From assembly GCA_963920665.1 (NCBI GenBank), contig OY987264.1:23912906-23976905 (forward strand): 64,000 nucleotides of DNA, read 5' to 3'. Shown here piece by piece: positions 49,292-61,590 of the stretch (position 1 is the first letter of the stretch; the number at the start of each line of letters is the position of its first letter). The notes under the pieces were generated by a model. It saw only the letters and a list, made by a program, of their open reading frames with translations. It was not told the DNA's origin and ran no database searches. This stretch comes from Straminergon stramineum (lineage: Eukaryota; Streptophyta; Bryopsida; Hypnales; Calliergonaceae). A program made the position numbers and the translations under genes.

Positions 49292-49439
49292 GCTATTGGT
49301 GCCTCAACCTTATTATTACCCGGGAGTGGGGTTTTAACCTGTATCTCATTAATCATTAAGCATATATAGGGAGTTGTGCCAATGAACTGGACTATTTTTA
49401 TTTTGTTTATTTTTTTCATAATCATAATTTGTTTGAAAT

Positions 49440-50555
49440 CTGGATATTTCTGCAGTAGAGGTAATGATGGGAGTGGAATGGGCCAATGGGGCTGATAGAG
49501 ATGCTCGAATACTACCCTGAAGTATATTAACTTACGTGCAACTTGGTGGCAGATGGCAGAAGTAGGGTGGATAGGTATAACTTAAGCTTACAGTAGCTGC
49601 CTGAGTGCCTGTCTGCACTCTGCAGTGAGTGAGTGAGTGATGGGCATTTTCAAAGCCCCAAAGCATCCGTGCAATGAAATTCCGTTTCATTTGTGTCAAA
49701 AAAAAAAAAGCCCCAAAGCCAAAATTTACAATTAACCCCTAAACGACGGACTGGTCCCCGCTGGGAAAGGCGGGCTGAGTACTGTTCATTGTGCACTGAC
49801 CGTGGGAGAGAAACACGTTCATGAACAGTACCAAAGAAAGGGGAACTCTCGTTGCCCTCATGAAAATTGTAGGAGGGCAGCCTACGACCTAACACCGTGC
49901 ACGGGTATTTCCGTGTTCTGTCCTCCATGTCTATGCTCCCTAAAATTATGAATGCATCCGAATGACAGTATTTTTGGCCCTCCAAGATGCAGCACGTCTC
50001 CACAATTGTGTTAAAAAAACCCGGTTGAAAAACTGCATTCCTACTTCCTACAGATTACTTTCTTGTTCTTCATCGGACGAAAAACGTCCGCATCGGCGTT
50101 TATGGGTTAAAGTGGAAATGAAATCACTTTCACTTACAGTAAGTTCAGTTAAAGCCAAAGCCAGAGCCAGAGCCAAAAGCAGCCTGGCCAATGGAAATCC
50201 GCCCAGAACTGAAGTCCCCGGAATTCCGAACCAAAGAGCCAACGAGAAGGGAGAATCCCGGGCCGGCTTCCGCGGTTCCGCCACAACCCCCGAAGCTCCA
50301 ATTCCGCCTGGTTGATAGGACGATCCCAACGGACCAACCAGGGCTCGGTTCAGGCATTCGCTGGGGCCCACCAACATCGTTAGCCCGCATGCAGATATTA
50401 AGCGCAATCATTTGCCGATCCTGGGCTTGCCCGGCAGGCGACACTCGTCCGTCCTACGTGGACTGATTCGGAACCGACGTGGCAGAACAAGTTGGCAGCC
50501 AGCCAGGCAGCTGCACACTGCTCATAAGGTAAGCTTAAGTTGAGTTATTAATGTA
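49440..50555. other. GC-rich island without a recognised gene
   Basis: From about 49740 to 50530 composition rises sharply and both strands stay open for 90-119 codons. A GCCAAA/GCCAGA run (50152-50182) gives Ala-Leu or Lys-Ala-Arg repeats depending on strand. A gene or promoter may lie here, but I cannot choose a frame. Confidence 0.4.
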
Positions 50556-51709
50556 CTACCTCCGTCCCAAAATGATCTTCCTCTGGGAGAACATGTTTCG
50601 AACTAACCCCTAAGCAGTAAGCACTCCAACGTCCATTTTCTGGACGATGAACAGATTGAAACAGGAGTTTCATCCTCCTAGCTACTTGGATGAAAGTTAT
50701 TCTAATTTGTGGAGATATGTTATCAAGTTGTTGTCCTGCCTAAGGGTTGAATTTGGTGTTACTAGAGTACATATTTTTCTAAAATTACAAATGTGCAAGT
50801 ATGTCATGTGGTCAAATTGTATTGACATTAGTTCAAATTTGGATTTGCCAAAATGAGGTCATAGATTTGAAGAACACAAAAATTTCAAAAAATCACCATG
50901 TGAAGAGAACCTCATTTCAAATCCATGCCAATAAATTTTACTCAAAAAATGATAACATTTTGCTTGTAATCAAATTTTGAAGGAATCTTGGAATTTCTCT
51001 TTCAAAATTTATTAAAAAAAGATTGGTAACCGCGTTGGTAAATCTAACTATACAAATGGAATCTACAATTCAAAATCTACAAATTTTATTTGTATATCAA
51101 TTCCAAAATATTCTTCCAAATAGCACTTCATAATGATTTTTCTCAAATTGTCAATTCTAGATATGAATCTAGACATTTAGGGGTTGAGGCTAAAAATATC
51201 TTTTTAAAGATCCATTTTGTGTTGCAAATAGACAATTTGGTGCACTCTTTGCACCTTAGAAACTAAGTTTCCAAGCCCTTTTCAAAGTGTAGTTTTGGAC
51301 CAATGAAAAGTAAAATTTGGGGGGCATTTTTGAAGTGCACCATTGGACATTTAATTCTTAAGTGTGAGGTCATTATTTTATACGCATTTAGTATGGGCCC
51401 AAACCCATGTGTAGACCTTTGTTTCTCAAAGTCCCAAAGCTTCATCTCCTTCAATTGGGCAATACTCAAAGAGAGGCAAAATATAAAAAATGAGCAATGT
51501 TCATTGATCCCTCCATTCATTTCATTTGTCTTCCCATTGATGATTGCATGGATGAAGGGGGAACTATTGTTTGGAGTTGTTTTGTTGATCCTATGTAGCA
51601 ATCAAAAGTGGAATCTAACCAACTCGCAACATCACAAGTGCAATGTGAAGATTATTTTGGGGCAAAAAATTTAAGCCAATAGGAAAAACATTATCAGGGA
51701 CAGAGGGAG
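50556..51709. mobile_element. Stowaway/mariner-like element with a nested D2
   Basis: Ends CTACCTCCGTCCCAAAATGA and, reversed, CTCCCTCTGTCCCTGA, closely matching the Stowaway terminal consensus. A TA dinucleotide duplication sits at 50554-50555 and 51710-51711. Of its 1154 bp, 585 are the inserted family D element, so the original was about 570 bp. No transposase was recognised. Confidence 0.85.
50603..51187 (+). mobile_element. Family D element, copy D2, nested in Stowaway
   Basis: 585 bp, homologous to D1 throughout. The border tetranucleotides have decayed to CTAA and TTGA. Termini are CCCCTAAGCAG and ACATTTAGGGG. Confidence 0.8.
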
Positions 51710-51711
51710 TA

Positions 51712-53139
51712 CCACCTTAATTCACAATTTGGATGTGTTGAGGCCAACTCCAAGAGGGGCACATATTTTTCAAAACCATGCACTTGTTTCACTAACCAAA
51801 TGTAAAGTGAATCATAATTCTTTAATTAAAATTGTAATTTATGCAAATTTTTGAAGTGGTATGTCATAAAATTACAAAATCGCTCATAGAGTGGAGTCAA
51901 AAACATCCTATATACACCACATAATTGCTTTTCCACGTGTCCAATGGTTTCTTAAGTATTCACCATTACATGATTTACATGTTATCCCTTCAATTGACAT
52001 TAATGTTGTGATTTATTCAAAAAATGAACATATTTAGATGTTTCCTTAGACAGAATTTGGGCCCAAAATATGATGACAAAATTGGAAAGTATACATAATT
52101 GGGTTGGTCTACCTTATTTGTCCAAATCATATTTTGGACACTATTTTCAAAAGTGACACTATTTCCAATTAGGATAGGAGTTATACGAAGTGACTTCTTA
52201 GAAATATCCTTTAACAAAGAGGTCCAAACTGGATTCTACAATGTATCAAGTGCATTCATAAAATTCCCAACAATGAACATATTGCATCAGGAGGTGTGTG
52301 TGCTTTTCAAGCCTCTTGTGATTCCAACTTCGTAAACCCACACTAAGAAACATTCTATTTTAAAGGCAAACAAATTACTTCACATAATCTCATACTTGAT
52401 GTGTGAAATCTACATAACTGGTGACAACAATTTTCCCGTTCAATGATCACGTATTTTATCCATTTATGGATGAGCATTTACATTGGGCAATCTCTTAGTT
52501 ATGGAGAATTTTGACAAAAAACAAACATTCCTTATCAAGCTTCACCCTTCTCGTCAACATGTTTTCTGTCATAATTCCCTCCACCTTTATGATTGCCCTA
52601 TACAAAATTCATATAATAACTAATTTCATGAAGCTCCAAAATTATGTAACCGCTAAGAGCACCTCCCCATTCCATTTATCTTTGAACTAAAATAAACCAA
52701 CAAGGTTGAATTTCCCAAATTATAAATTCAATTGGTAAATGGTCCAATGAACAGTCTCAAACTTTTATCAAAATAATTTTTTTATATAATTAAAGCCCTC
52801 TCTTTTGAATCTAGAGCCAATTAAATTGTCTATTTAACGCTAATTCCCTCCCCTTCACTAGCTATTAGGACAAATCAACGTACTTACTACTTAGTGACGT
52901 TGGTGATGAGGGGTTTTATTATTATTAGGGTTTAGGGCCACCTTCCAAGGCCAAACAAATGGAAACCCAAGAGGGAAAGGGGTGAGGGCACTCCAGTGAG
53001 TGAGTGATTATTTTTTATTTATTTATTTATTTTCCCTTAAGATAGCTAGGGATCAACTAAGTTAAGCCAAAAATAATAATAGTTGACCTAAGAGTAAATT
53101 TGGGAGGGGCCGGGCAGCTAATATTGCGAGGGCTGCTTT
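51712..53139. other. AT-rich intergenic DNA
   Basis: A TTAGGGTTTAGGG telo-box-like word occurs at about 52926-52938. No gene recognised. Confidence 0.45.
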
Positions 53140-53407
53140 AATGGATGTTGGACAAATCAGAATTCAGAAGCGCCCCATCCCCATTTTCCGACGAATGACA
53201 ATGTTTCACATGAGTGGTTATGGATGTGGCCACGCTTTTGCTGTCGTGGCATCTCAGCCTTTCAGGGAAATTCTTGAAATAAGAAGAAGTGCTGCTGGTT
53301 CGTTTTCTGGCTGGGCTGACGTAAAATTCATGGACTCAAAAGTCTTGGATGTTCCATGTGTTTCAATAAAATTAAAAAGAAAAGAAAAGAAGGATGTGGC
53401 ACTCTGA
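53140..53407 (+). other. Unassigned 88-codon open frame
   Basis: ATG at 53141 to TGA at 53405-53407, less AT-rich than its flanks, with a mixed, protein-like composition and a basic C-terminus (KLKRKEKKDVAL). No family is recognised and no splice partners are evident. It may be a relic exon. Confidence 0.25.
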
Positions 53408-55245
53408 ATAGATCGAAAAGATTAATATATATTTACTCAGTGTAAAAATAATGATATTTTAGCTCAATGTTGATACACACTGTATTGCTTAGAATTTATT
53501 TATTTATTTACTATATGAGAGAAAAAATAACCTGCAATTAAGAGTGCAAGAAAGCAAGAACAACAAGAGGCTCGCAACTAGGGTTCTAAGAGAATTGCAT
53601 GAGATTGGTAAACTAAAATGGTTATTTAGTGTTGTGGGTAAGAAATTAGACCAATTTTTTTTTTATGTATGCAAAACATGTAGAAAACAATCATTTTTTA
53701 GCCTTTCAAATTTGACATGCTAGATACACCATTTGCAATTAGAGACTAAAAAGTTAGTAATTTGATACACTTCTTTGTTGGGGGAAGATTTTAGACAAAT
53801 TCTGAAATATACATTCACTTGAGAAGATAAGGAACAATCACTTACTTGTAGATTTAAAAGATAATTATGGACACTACTTCTATTACGAAAGTTTTAGAAT
53901 TCTAGAAATTAAACAAATTTTGATGGATTTAAAAAAAACAAAAAAACTTACTATAAGTTGTGTGGAAATCTTTTTGTAAACTTTCACGACAAAGATTGCA
54001 ACATTATGGCAATTGAAGTTAGATTTTCTTTTCTTAGCTTTTAACAAAATACAACAACCTTTGATTTTTATTGATTAGAGTGAGTTTTGAATTATAAATA
54101 GATTATTTGTTTTTTGACAATTGCTCATGATATCATATTACCTACCTACATATCAAATTTCAAAAGTACAAGAGTGAGTGAGTCCAATTTGATAAAACCT
54201 ACATGTTCAACCTCCAAAACTTTCGGAGACATGACTTTTGATAACGAAACTCTCTTGAACAAAATGATTTTTTCCCTCTGAATGATTTTGGTTTTCTACT
54301 CAAGATTTTGTGCAAGGTTGTCCATTGCAAATCTATATTTCATAGTGTTGAGGGCTCTTGGAAATGAGCCTCAAATACACTAGATCTTGGAGGAAAAATT
54401 ACAATAAACATTCATTTATAAAAATTGTAGAATAAATTTTTAGTAGACGTAAATTAATTGGGGTTTGCATATCATGCCCTTTAGCATCATATTCTTTTGG
54501 TGACCAATCTTTTAGGTTCAACATGTAAAAAGAGGATTGAAAGACTTTAAGTCATTTTCAGTTTGAACCTTGAAAGGACAAATTTGTATTTTTTGGTAGC
54601 ATAGTGATTTTGAACATTTCACTTCAAACGAAATTTTCCTTTTTTTTTCTTCAAAATTTTCATTCAACATGTGGTCGAGGAGTAGCTTGAAGGCACAACA
54701 ATTTTAGTAACTTTTGACTATATGGTTAAATTTTTTGGTCTAATATGTAATTTTTGTTGCTCCTTGAGCAACTCAACAAATTACTTTCTTAAGAAACTTG
54801 AACTCAAACTTTAAATTTTAAAAATTAAATCAAACTTGATTTCCTTGATTTGTGTATATGAGAATAGCTTTGATTCATTCCATTTTGATTGACAAGATGA
54901 AAGTTATGAGGAGTTTTAGGTTGCAGGGAATTATCAAATCTTAGGTATAAAATAATCTTTGAAGTCATGTATTTAACTCATTTTTTATTTTATTTTACTT
55001 TTTGAAAAAAGTTGAATCATTGGATGTAGATTGTTTACTACAACATCATAGCCATCGGAATTGGAATCATACTCTACTTCTTTCTACTTAAAGACTATTT
55101 TTTACTAAAAAAACAAACATTGCGATGGATTACCGTTGAATTTGTCTATAGGGAGTAAGTTCTCTATATAAACATAAGTTACTTGCATCCCAAAATAACT
55201 TACAATAAGAATTTCCAAGCTTCGGCCGGTTGTGGCTAGGCTTAC
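53408..55245. other. AT-rich intergenic DNA with B-like relics
   Basis: Segments around 54840-55060 ('gattcattccattttgat', 'agttatgaggagtttta') resemble part of family B in the B2 orientation, without borders. No gene was recognised. Confidence 0.4.
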
Positions 55246-55407
55246 CCGATGACTCACTAACTGGAGTGAGAGACACGTGTTTTGCCGCTTCAGTCCGTCT
55301 GTGCTTTTTAAGGAATCTATTATCTCTTTTCTGCACTTTAGTAACTTGCTTTTTGGAAGGCCCCACATCTCCAGGCAGGACACTAAATCCTGCAAACGAA
55401 GTGGGCC
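55246..55407 (-). other. Candidate isolated exon
   Basis: A 162-bp open stretch bordered by TGCAG at its 5' side and GGTAAGC at its 3' side. It would encode SFAGFSVLPGDVGPSKKQ and a basic KRDNRFLKKHRR segment. Composition is clearly richer in GC than the flanks. No partner exon or family is recognised. Confidence 0.25.
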
Positions 55408-55799
55408 CTGCAGGGGCGTTTTGTGTTTTACTCGGGGGTAAAAGTAAAACCTGCCCCCTATTTTGAGCCGTGCCTAGGGAATGTTCTAGACCACTCCAAG
55501 CTAATTTGGGGTCTCTGATTGCAAAAATGAATTCGGAATTTGCAAAAGAAATAATGTGCAAAAAAAAAAAAATTCCTGCGTTTTCCCCATGTTAAATCTG
55601 GCCCCTACGGGACCCATCTCCAGCCAGCCATTTGTAGGACTTTTTTGAAAAAGTAATTAACTTACAGTAGAAAAGGCACTATTTTTCACTTAACTCACTG
55701 AATGTTGAGCCTCAATCCTCATGTGAGCGCTCTCGCTCGCCCATTGGTCGATTGTATTTAAGGTAGTAACTTACTGGTACTGTAAGTAGTGGGTTCTGT

Positions 55800-56035
55800 C
55801 CGGCCGGGGTGGAAAGACCCCTCGCTCGTCGGGCAGGGTGAATTTACCCCCTCATTGCCCCGATTGTGGATGGATGAAGGGGATGAGAGGGCCAATTCCC
55901 TGTCCGTTCTCAATCTCCCTCCGACCTCCCCCTGGGCCTTTGCGACCTTCTCAATTTCGAACTCCAACTTAGAATTTCGTGCTTTGAAGGACGTAGAATT
56001 TGATCGGAAGTGTTTGGATGTCAGAGGATTCATTT
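55800..56035. mobile_element. Family E-related fragments
   Basis: GGGGTGGAAAGACCCCTCGC and 'aatttaccccctcattgcc' are family E end sequences. The following 'gattgtggatggatgaagg' segment is found inverted at 58375-58455. Confidence 0.5.
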
Positions 56036-56290
56036 CATAGATTGTTTTTATTTATTTGTAAGCATTTTAATTGACACTCCAATATACGTCTGAAATTATT
56101 TTGGAGTAATTTTGAAATAGGGATTTAAATCTTTAAAGACCATGGGGTAATCCACATTTTTAAAATTGTAGAGATGTATTATAAAATTCAACTTAGAAAA
56201 AATAATTTGATGAACACTTCTGAAAAAAATGTTTTGTAAAATAAGATTCATAGATCATATCCGTACAATTACATCAATTACTACACTAAT

Positions 56291-56292
<2 letters not shown>

Positions 56293-56350
<58 letters not shown>
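56293..56350. repeat. (AT)n microsatellite at an assembly gap
   Basis: About 29 AT dinucleotides running directly into the N tract, so the true length is unknown. Confidence 0.97.
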
Positions 56351-56550
56351 NNNNNNNNNNNNNNNNNNNNNNNNNNNNNNNNNNNNNNNNNNNNNNNNNN
56401 NNNNNNNNNNNNNNNNNNNNNNNNNNNNNNNNNNNNNNNNNNNNNNNNNNNNNNNNNNNNNNNNNNNNNNNNNNNNNNNNNNNNNNNNNNNNNNNNNNNN
56501 NNNNNNNNNNNNNNNNNNNNNNNNNNNNNNNNNNNNNNNNNNNNNNNNNN
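56351..56550. other. Assembly gap, 200 N
   Basis: Exactly 200 undetermined bases; the round number suggests a placeholder gap rather than a measured length. Frames crossing it are meaningless. Confidence 0.99.
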
Positions 56551-58370
56551 CAAACATATTTATAACCATTAAACTATAGAAGATTTGCAAAGTAAAGTGG
56601 TGAACATCTATACTAAAAAAATGTGAGAATCCCACATAGAAATGAACAATTCTTTGGAAGGATGAAAAAACAATGATTTTATTCACTTGTTTGTGTTCAT
56701 CCATTGCTTGAAATTTGAACATATGGTCTAATAGGGGTTTAATCTTAAAATCTTTGCAATACAACTTTGTTTGAAATTAAAAAAATTATAGCTTATGCAC
56801 ACATTAAATTTTGTACACGTTACTATATATGTTTTTAATTTCATTAAAAAAAGTTACAAATCTTGTTCCAAAATGATCATTCAAGTAGTAATTTTTATAT
56901 GAACATCAGGTATACTAAAAATGATGTCTATATTTCAAAGCCATTGAATTGCTTATAGTTTAAGGTTGCTTGGCATAAAAATGTATGGATTTGAAAATTG
57001 AATAACTAAAATAGACCCACTCAAAACAAAATGTAACAACAAAAATTATAGAAGTCACTGTAAATCTAGTGTAAGAAAGGCAAACCTTGCAAATATCACA
57101 TGCATTCATTCAATTGTTCGTTGGGCCAATTTTGTGGTTTTGATTGAGGATGCTTTCATGTCCCACACTTGCAACTCCAAGCTTTAAAGGGGTGGATTTT
57201 GAACTTCAAATTAAAAAAACAAAACACAAACTTAAGTTTGTGAATTTGACTAGTTTGCATGCAATCAAGCCTTGTTGTCATTCCAAAAAAATTATAAATT
57301 GAATAAGAGTTCAAATGAAATTTTAAATAAGACATAAAGTAGGGATCAAATAGAAGGTGACATTTTCATGACTTTTAGAAAAACTCTATTTGTCTTTGTT
57401 TTTCTCAAAATTTAGATATGTTCCAAATTTTGCTTAATCATTTACAAATGAATTTGTATGTAGGATACAATATCTAAAGCACATGAAGATAAAATTTTAT
57501 TGTAAAATAACAATAAATCTCTCCACCATAGATCATTTATGTTTCAAACTAATCCAACTAATTGTACCTTGTTCTAGTGCTACTAAAACCCCACCAAATT
57601 TGATCCACCATAATGCAAGTTTTTCTTGATCAATGCATTACCAAGCTTCCAAAAAACTCACACATTTCCCAATACACCTCCAGAACAAAAGTTTTATGGG
57701 TTTCTCAAGGTAGGTGAGTTGGGAGTGGCAATGGAGAAAGTGGAGGGAGCATACCAAATTTGAAGCAATTAAAATGTGAGGCAGTCTAGCTAATACAAGA
57801 ACCATGCTTAGGAAAATGCTCAACACAAGAAACAAGTCATGACAATTTAGTTCTATCAAAAGGCACATACTACTACATGAGGTGTTGCTTGCCACATCTC
57901 TGTAACCTAGAAAGTTGAAGTAGCCACCTAGGCACAAGAGTATAGCATAGAATGTTCGGACAACAAAGTCCCCAGTACCACCCTCAGTACACATTGTGTG
58001 ACATTAACATACAACCATCCTTGAGCATCACTACATAGCTACACAATTGGGATTGTCTCTCTCATTTGTCAAACACTCCAGCAACAAAATGACGCAGTAG
58101 AGACTCCAAATTTCAGATCTGACTTTTGCAGAGTTCCAGATCCACATTTCATGGAGCTTCGCCAAGAGTGAAGTGATGCAATTGGAACAACAAGAAGTTT
58201 CGACACTTTGAAAAATCTACAATTTCAAACATTGACGAAGTTTTGACATTTGGAGCAGACCCAGTGAAGAGCATTCGGAGAAGTACAAAATGAGGCAATA
58301 TTGGAACAACAAGAAAGTCGCACTTCTAGGTTGGAAGGGAGGACAACAAGGGAGGTTGGAGGGGAGCAGG
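56551..58370. other. Intergenic DNA with one unassigned frame
   Basis: Mostly AT-rich. The - strand frame 57638-57994 (118 codons, hydrophobic: FYAILLCLGGYFNFLGY) is the longest without a match. It could be a membrane-protein relic or chance. Confidence 0.35.
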
Positions 58371-58439
58371 GAGGTCAAATGGAGCAGGAGGTCGGAGGGA
58401 GAGAGGGGAATTGGCCCTCTCATCCCCCATCCATCCACA

Positions 58440-58692
58440 ATCGGGGCAATGAGGGGGTCAATTCACCTTGGCCCTTGCTCGTCCCCCCAAGTCAATCCAC
58501 GATGCATGTAAAAAAACAGACCCCCTATTCTGTGATTCATTAATTTATCTTATGTGTCTTTTTTAACTTGTTTGGGGGCCTCTGATTGCAAATATGAGTT
58601 CAAAAATATCAAATTTTATCATGTGTGACAAATAAAAAATTTCAGGGTTTTTCCTTTGGGACGAGCGAGGGGGCCAATCCACCCCGGCCATT
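58440..58692 (-). mobile_element. Family E element, copy E4, inverted
   Basis: Reads in reverse orientation relative to E1-E3. The right border GAGCGAGGGGGCCAATCCAC and the left GGGTCAATTCACC are family E ends, and the interior 'aatcaga' and 'tttgcaatc' blocks match in complement. Target duplication not seen. Confidence 0.7.
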
Positions 58693-58795
58693 TTGTCCTA
58701 GGATTTGTTGCATGTGTGGTAGAAGTGTCTGTAACCAACACTTTAACCCTATAAGAATGATGAAGATCTAAAAGATCTTATGGATGACTTCACTA

Positions 58796-59019
58796 TTAAC
58801 CCATAATCAACATGACAAACATTTATTCTCTGATGAATGACAAGGAATTCTCATGTGTAGGACAAAAGTGCAACTATTCATTCGCAAAATTAGGGGTGGG
58901 AAGGGGAGATCTTCTATAGTTCTTTGACTCCCACTGAATATTTTTTTTAAAGTAGATAATGTCACACAATTCGTAAAGGGATGACTTCCATAGTCACCAA
59001 CCCGTCCTTTAACCCTTAA
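58796..59019 (+). mobile_element. Family A element, copy A3, TTAA-flanked
   Basis: TTAA at 58796-58799 and 59016-59019. The left terminus is CCCATAATC and the right GTCCTTTAACCC. Its right TTAA is shared with element K. Confidence 0.75.
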
Positions 59020-59410
59020 GGGAGGCAACCCACTTTCAACCACTTAAGTGATTTCACCTATCTAGAGGGCAAGTTTCTTAGGGGGGGGGGGGGATTTTCT
59101 AATGTGTAGAAATAGAGTTAAGAAGGTTTCCATAGTTTTTCAGATTTTTATTTCTCAAAACGTAATTACTAAGAATTTTTTAGCGGAAGATTGTGTTCCT
59201 CCCACTCTCATCATGTAGACCTTCCTATTTCCCACAAAGATTGGTTGCAAAATCCACCAAGGATTGAGAGTATTGGAAAACAATCACAATGTGCTACAAC
59301 TGCACAGGGAATTATGTTGTAATTAATCACTGTCATCTCTTATGCTATAGAAAGTGAATAGTCTATATTGACAGAAGGGGCAGTGATGTGAAATGGGTTG
59401 CTTCCCTTAA
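59016..59410. mobile_element. Element K, TTAA-flanked
   Basis: Inverted ends GGGAGGCAACCCACTTTCA and its imperfect complement TGAAATGGGTTGCTTCCC, with TTAA outside both. It shares its left TTAA with A3 and its right one with B3. A G12 run at about 59081-59092 lies inside. Confidence 0.7.
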
Positions 59411-60872
59411 CCCCTAAAGGTCCATGACTATGTTTTCACCAAAACTACTCCAGAATTGTCATTTTTAGTACAAGTACAATTGTTTTTGAAAAAAAACTTT
59501 TTTAGACATATGTAACCGTAAGATCTTGTAGTCTTTTGACTTGAGAACTTATGGTAAAAATTTGAGAAATTTCCACCGTGTGGAATGCAAGATTCAAATT
59601 CACTAAAATTATTTTTTTGGCCCTGCAAAAAACAGGGCAGCTACACTTCACAAGCTCACTTTTCTATGAAAAAATGTCCAAAATGGTGGTGCTTCTTTGG
59701 ATTCTTTATCTTAGACAAGATGGCTACATGCTTGAAAATTTTTAGATCATTTGGAATTGTACAACATATAGGAAAAAAATTATTAGACAATAGTAGAGAA
59801 TGATTCAAAATATTGAATTGTTAAGAATTTAATTATGGAATTGAAAAATGTCAATCCCAATGGTCGCAATGTTTTAATAAACAATATACATCCTAAGATC
59901 TGATTTTTTCCAAAAATATTGAAAATTGAGTAAGATAAGGGACTTTAAAGTTTATTTTAAAGTAGAAAATCTATAACTGCCCATAAACAAAAAATCCTCA
60001 TAACTTTTGACCCATTGATCAAAATGGAATGATTAAAAGATTTCCAAGTACATATAAGGTAAACCAACCTATGATAGGCAAACGAGCTAATGCAATCATT
60101 TGGAAAACCACCTATTAGAGTCTTCAATCAACCCATGGTAGAATTTTTTTAATAAATGAAGTAGGACAGCATTAGGTTGATTTGTGGCCATAATCTTGTC
60201 TTGGGAGATGGTCATGGAGTCATTAGTGATTGTCATAGGGCACTTACACCATTCTAGTATATATTCTTTTCAAGAACTCAATTTTTTATTCTTTTATGTC
60301 ATGCCCATGTTAGAAAATATTGGAGCTAGGTTAGGAAATATCGTTACTGCTTTAGGTGGTCTAATGACCATGATGGGTACACTTTCTAATGGTTTCAAAG
60401 TAGTCTACAAATTGTTCTAGGCTAATTGGGCAGCACACTTCAAAAATTCAGAAAAAATTCTTGCTTTGTCAAAAAATTAAAACTTCAGTTGCTCTCTCCA
60501 TTTCTCATGTTTGTCTTTATATGGTAAAATAATTCAAAAATTTCAAAAATTTGAAGAATGCAAACCAGTCATTTTGCCTATCATAGGCTGGTTTACCTTA
60601 ACTCTAGAAAAACAAATTCAAATTTTTGTTTTTGAAAAAAGGGATTTTTAAAAATTTGCCTGAACTACCCATTTATGAAGAAAAGTAACATATTAGGCCA
60701 TAACTTTTGACTCGTATTTCCAAATGTCATGAAATTTAGTGCTGATGAAAGATATTCCTTGTCTCTAACTTCTATCAAAATTTGGGCCAAAATTATGCAA
60801 ATCTCCAGTCATGTGTACCTGCCCAAAATTTCCATGTTGCCTAAGAATGCATGTTGGTCCTTTAGGGGTTAA
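59407..60872 (+). mobile_element. Family B element, copy B3, TTAA-flanked, holding element C
   Basis: Inverted termini CCCCTAAAGGTCCA and TGGTCCTTTAGGGG are perfect partners over about 13 bp, flanked by TTAA at 59407 and 60869. After removing the 544-bp element C the length is 922 bp, the same as B1 (921). Confidence 0.9.
60056..60599. mobile_element. Element C nested inside B3
   Basis: 544 bp absent from B1 and B2 at the corresponding position. Terminal inverted repeats of 27 bp with one mismatch begin AAGGTAAACCAACCTATGAT. An internal + frame at 60184-60420 (78 codons) has no recognised homology. The target duplication is unclear (ATAA left, TTAA right, if the ends are taken as GGT...ACC). 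Confidence 0.85.
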
Positions 60873-61050
60873 AGGACAGATTGGTGACAGTGGAAATCAT
60901 GGCTTTTGAAACCGTGTGACATCATCTACTTTAAATAATCCAAAAATATCCATTAGAGGTCAAACTACTCTACAAGATTTTCCCTTCCCACTTCTAATTA
61001 TGAGGATGAATAGTTGCACTTTTGTCCTACATAGGAAAATTCCTTAGGTG
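60869..61050 (-). mobile_element. Family A element, copy A5, inverted, one end lost
   Basis: Starts at the right TTAA of B3 with AGGACAGATTGGTGAC, the complement of the family A right end, and runs to 'aggaaaattcctta', where the left end should follow. The distal TTAA is not found. Confidence 0.65.
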
Positions 61051-61064
61051 AAATAGTTATTCAC

Positions 61065-61220
61065 TTGAAATTGGGGCTTATGAACTTCCATATGTACAAT
61101 TGGAAATATTTCTAAAAATATTTGTTGACTTTGATGGCTTATAAAAGAACTTTCTTGGGGCAAGGCATTATAATTGTTAAAGCAACCTACTTTCACTGTT
61201 TAGTGTAGGAAAGATATTTC
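61065..61220 (+). repeat. Dispersed repeat, partner of 47561-47720
   Basis: Same word order as the partner. Separates A5 from A4. Confidence 0.55.
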
Positions 61221-61359
61221 ACCATCTATAAACTCTTACTACAAATGTCTATCCAAGTGTGTATAATTTAGAGGTATTGAAATGCATCAAGAAACAAATA
61301 GAAATAAGTGTTTTTTGAAAGTGTCAGTCCCATGTAGTTTAGAGCTAGCTAGGAATACC

Positions 61360-61590
61360 TTAACCCCTAAACAACGCGGCAAATGTTTTTTATCTGATGA
61401 ATGACAAGGAATTCTCCTATGTAGGATTGAATTGCAACTATTCATCCTCGGAATTAGAGGTGGAAAGGGGAGATCTTCTATAGTAGTTTGACTCCCAATG
61501 AGTATTTTTTATTTTTTTTAAAGTGGATGATGTCACACGGTTCCAAAATGGTTGATTTCCATGATTACTAGCCTAGTGTTCAAGGGTTAA
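61360..61590 (+). mobile_element. Family A element, copy A4, TTAA-flanked
   Basis: 231 bp including both TTAA sites. The left terminus is CCCCTAAACAACG and the right GTTCAAGGG. Its right TTAA is also the left TTAA of D3. Confidence 0.8.

Noticed and set aside
56229..56764. Frames crossing the N tract with Ile-Tyr repeats
   Set aside because: Translation of an (AT)n microsatellite and undetermined bases.
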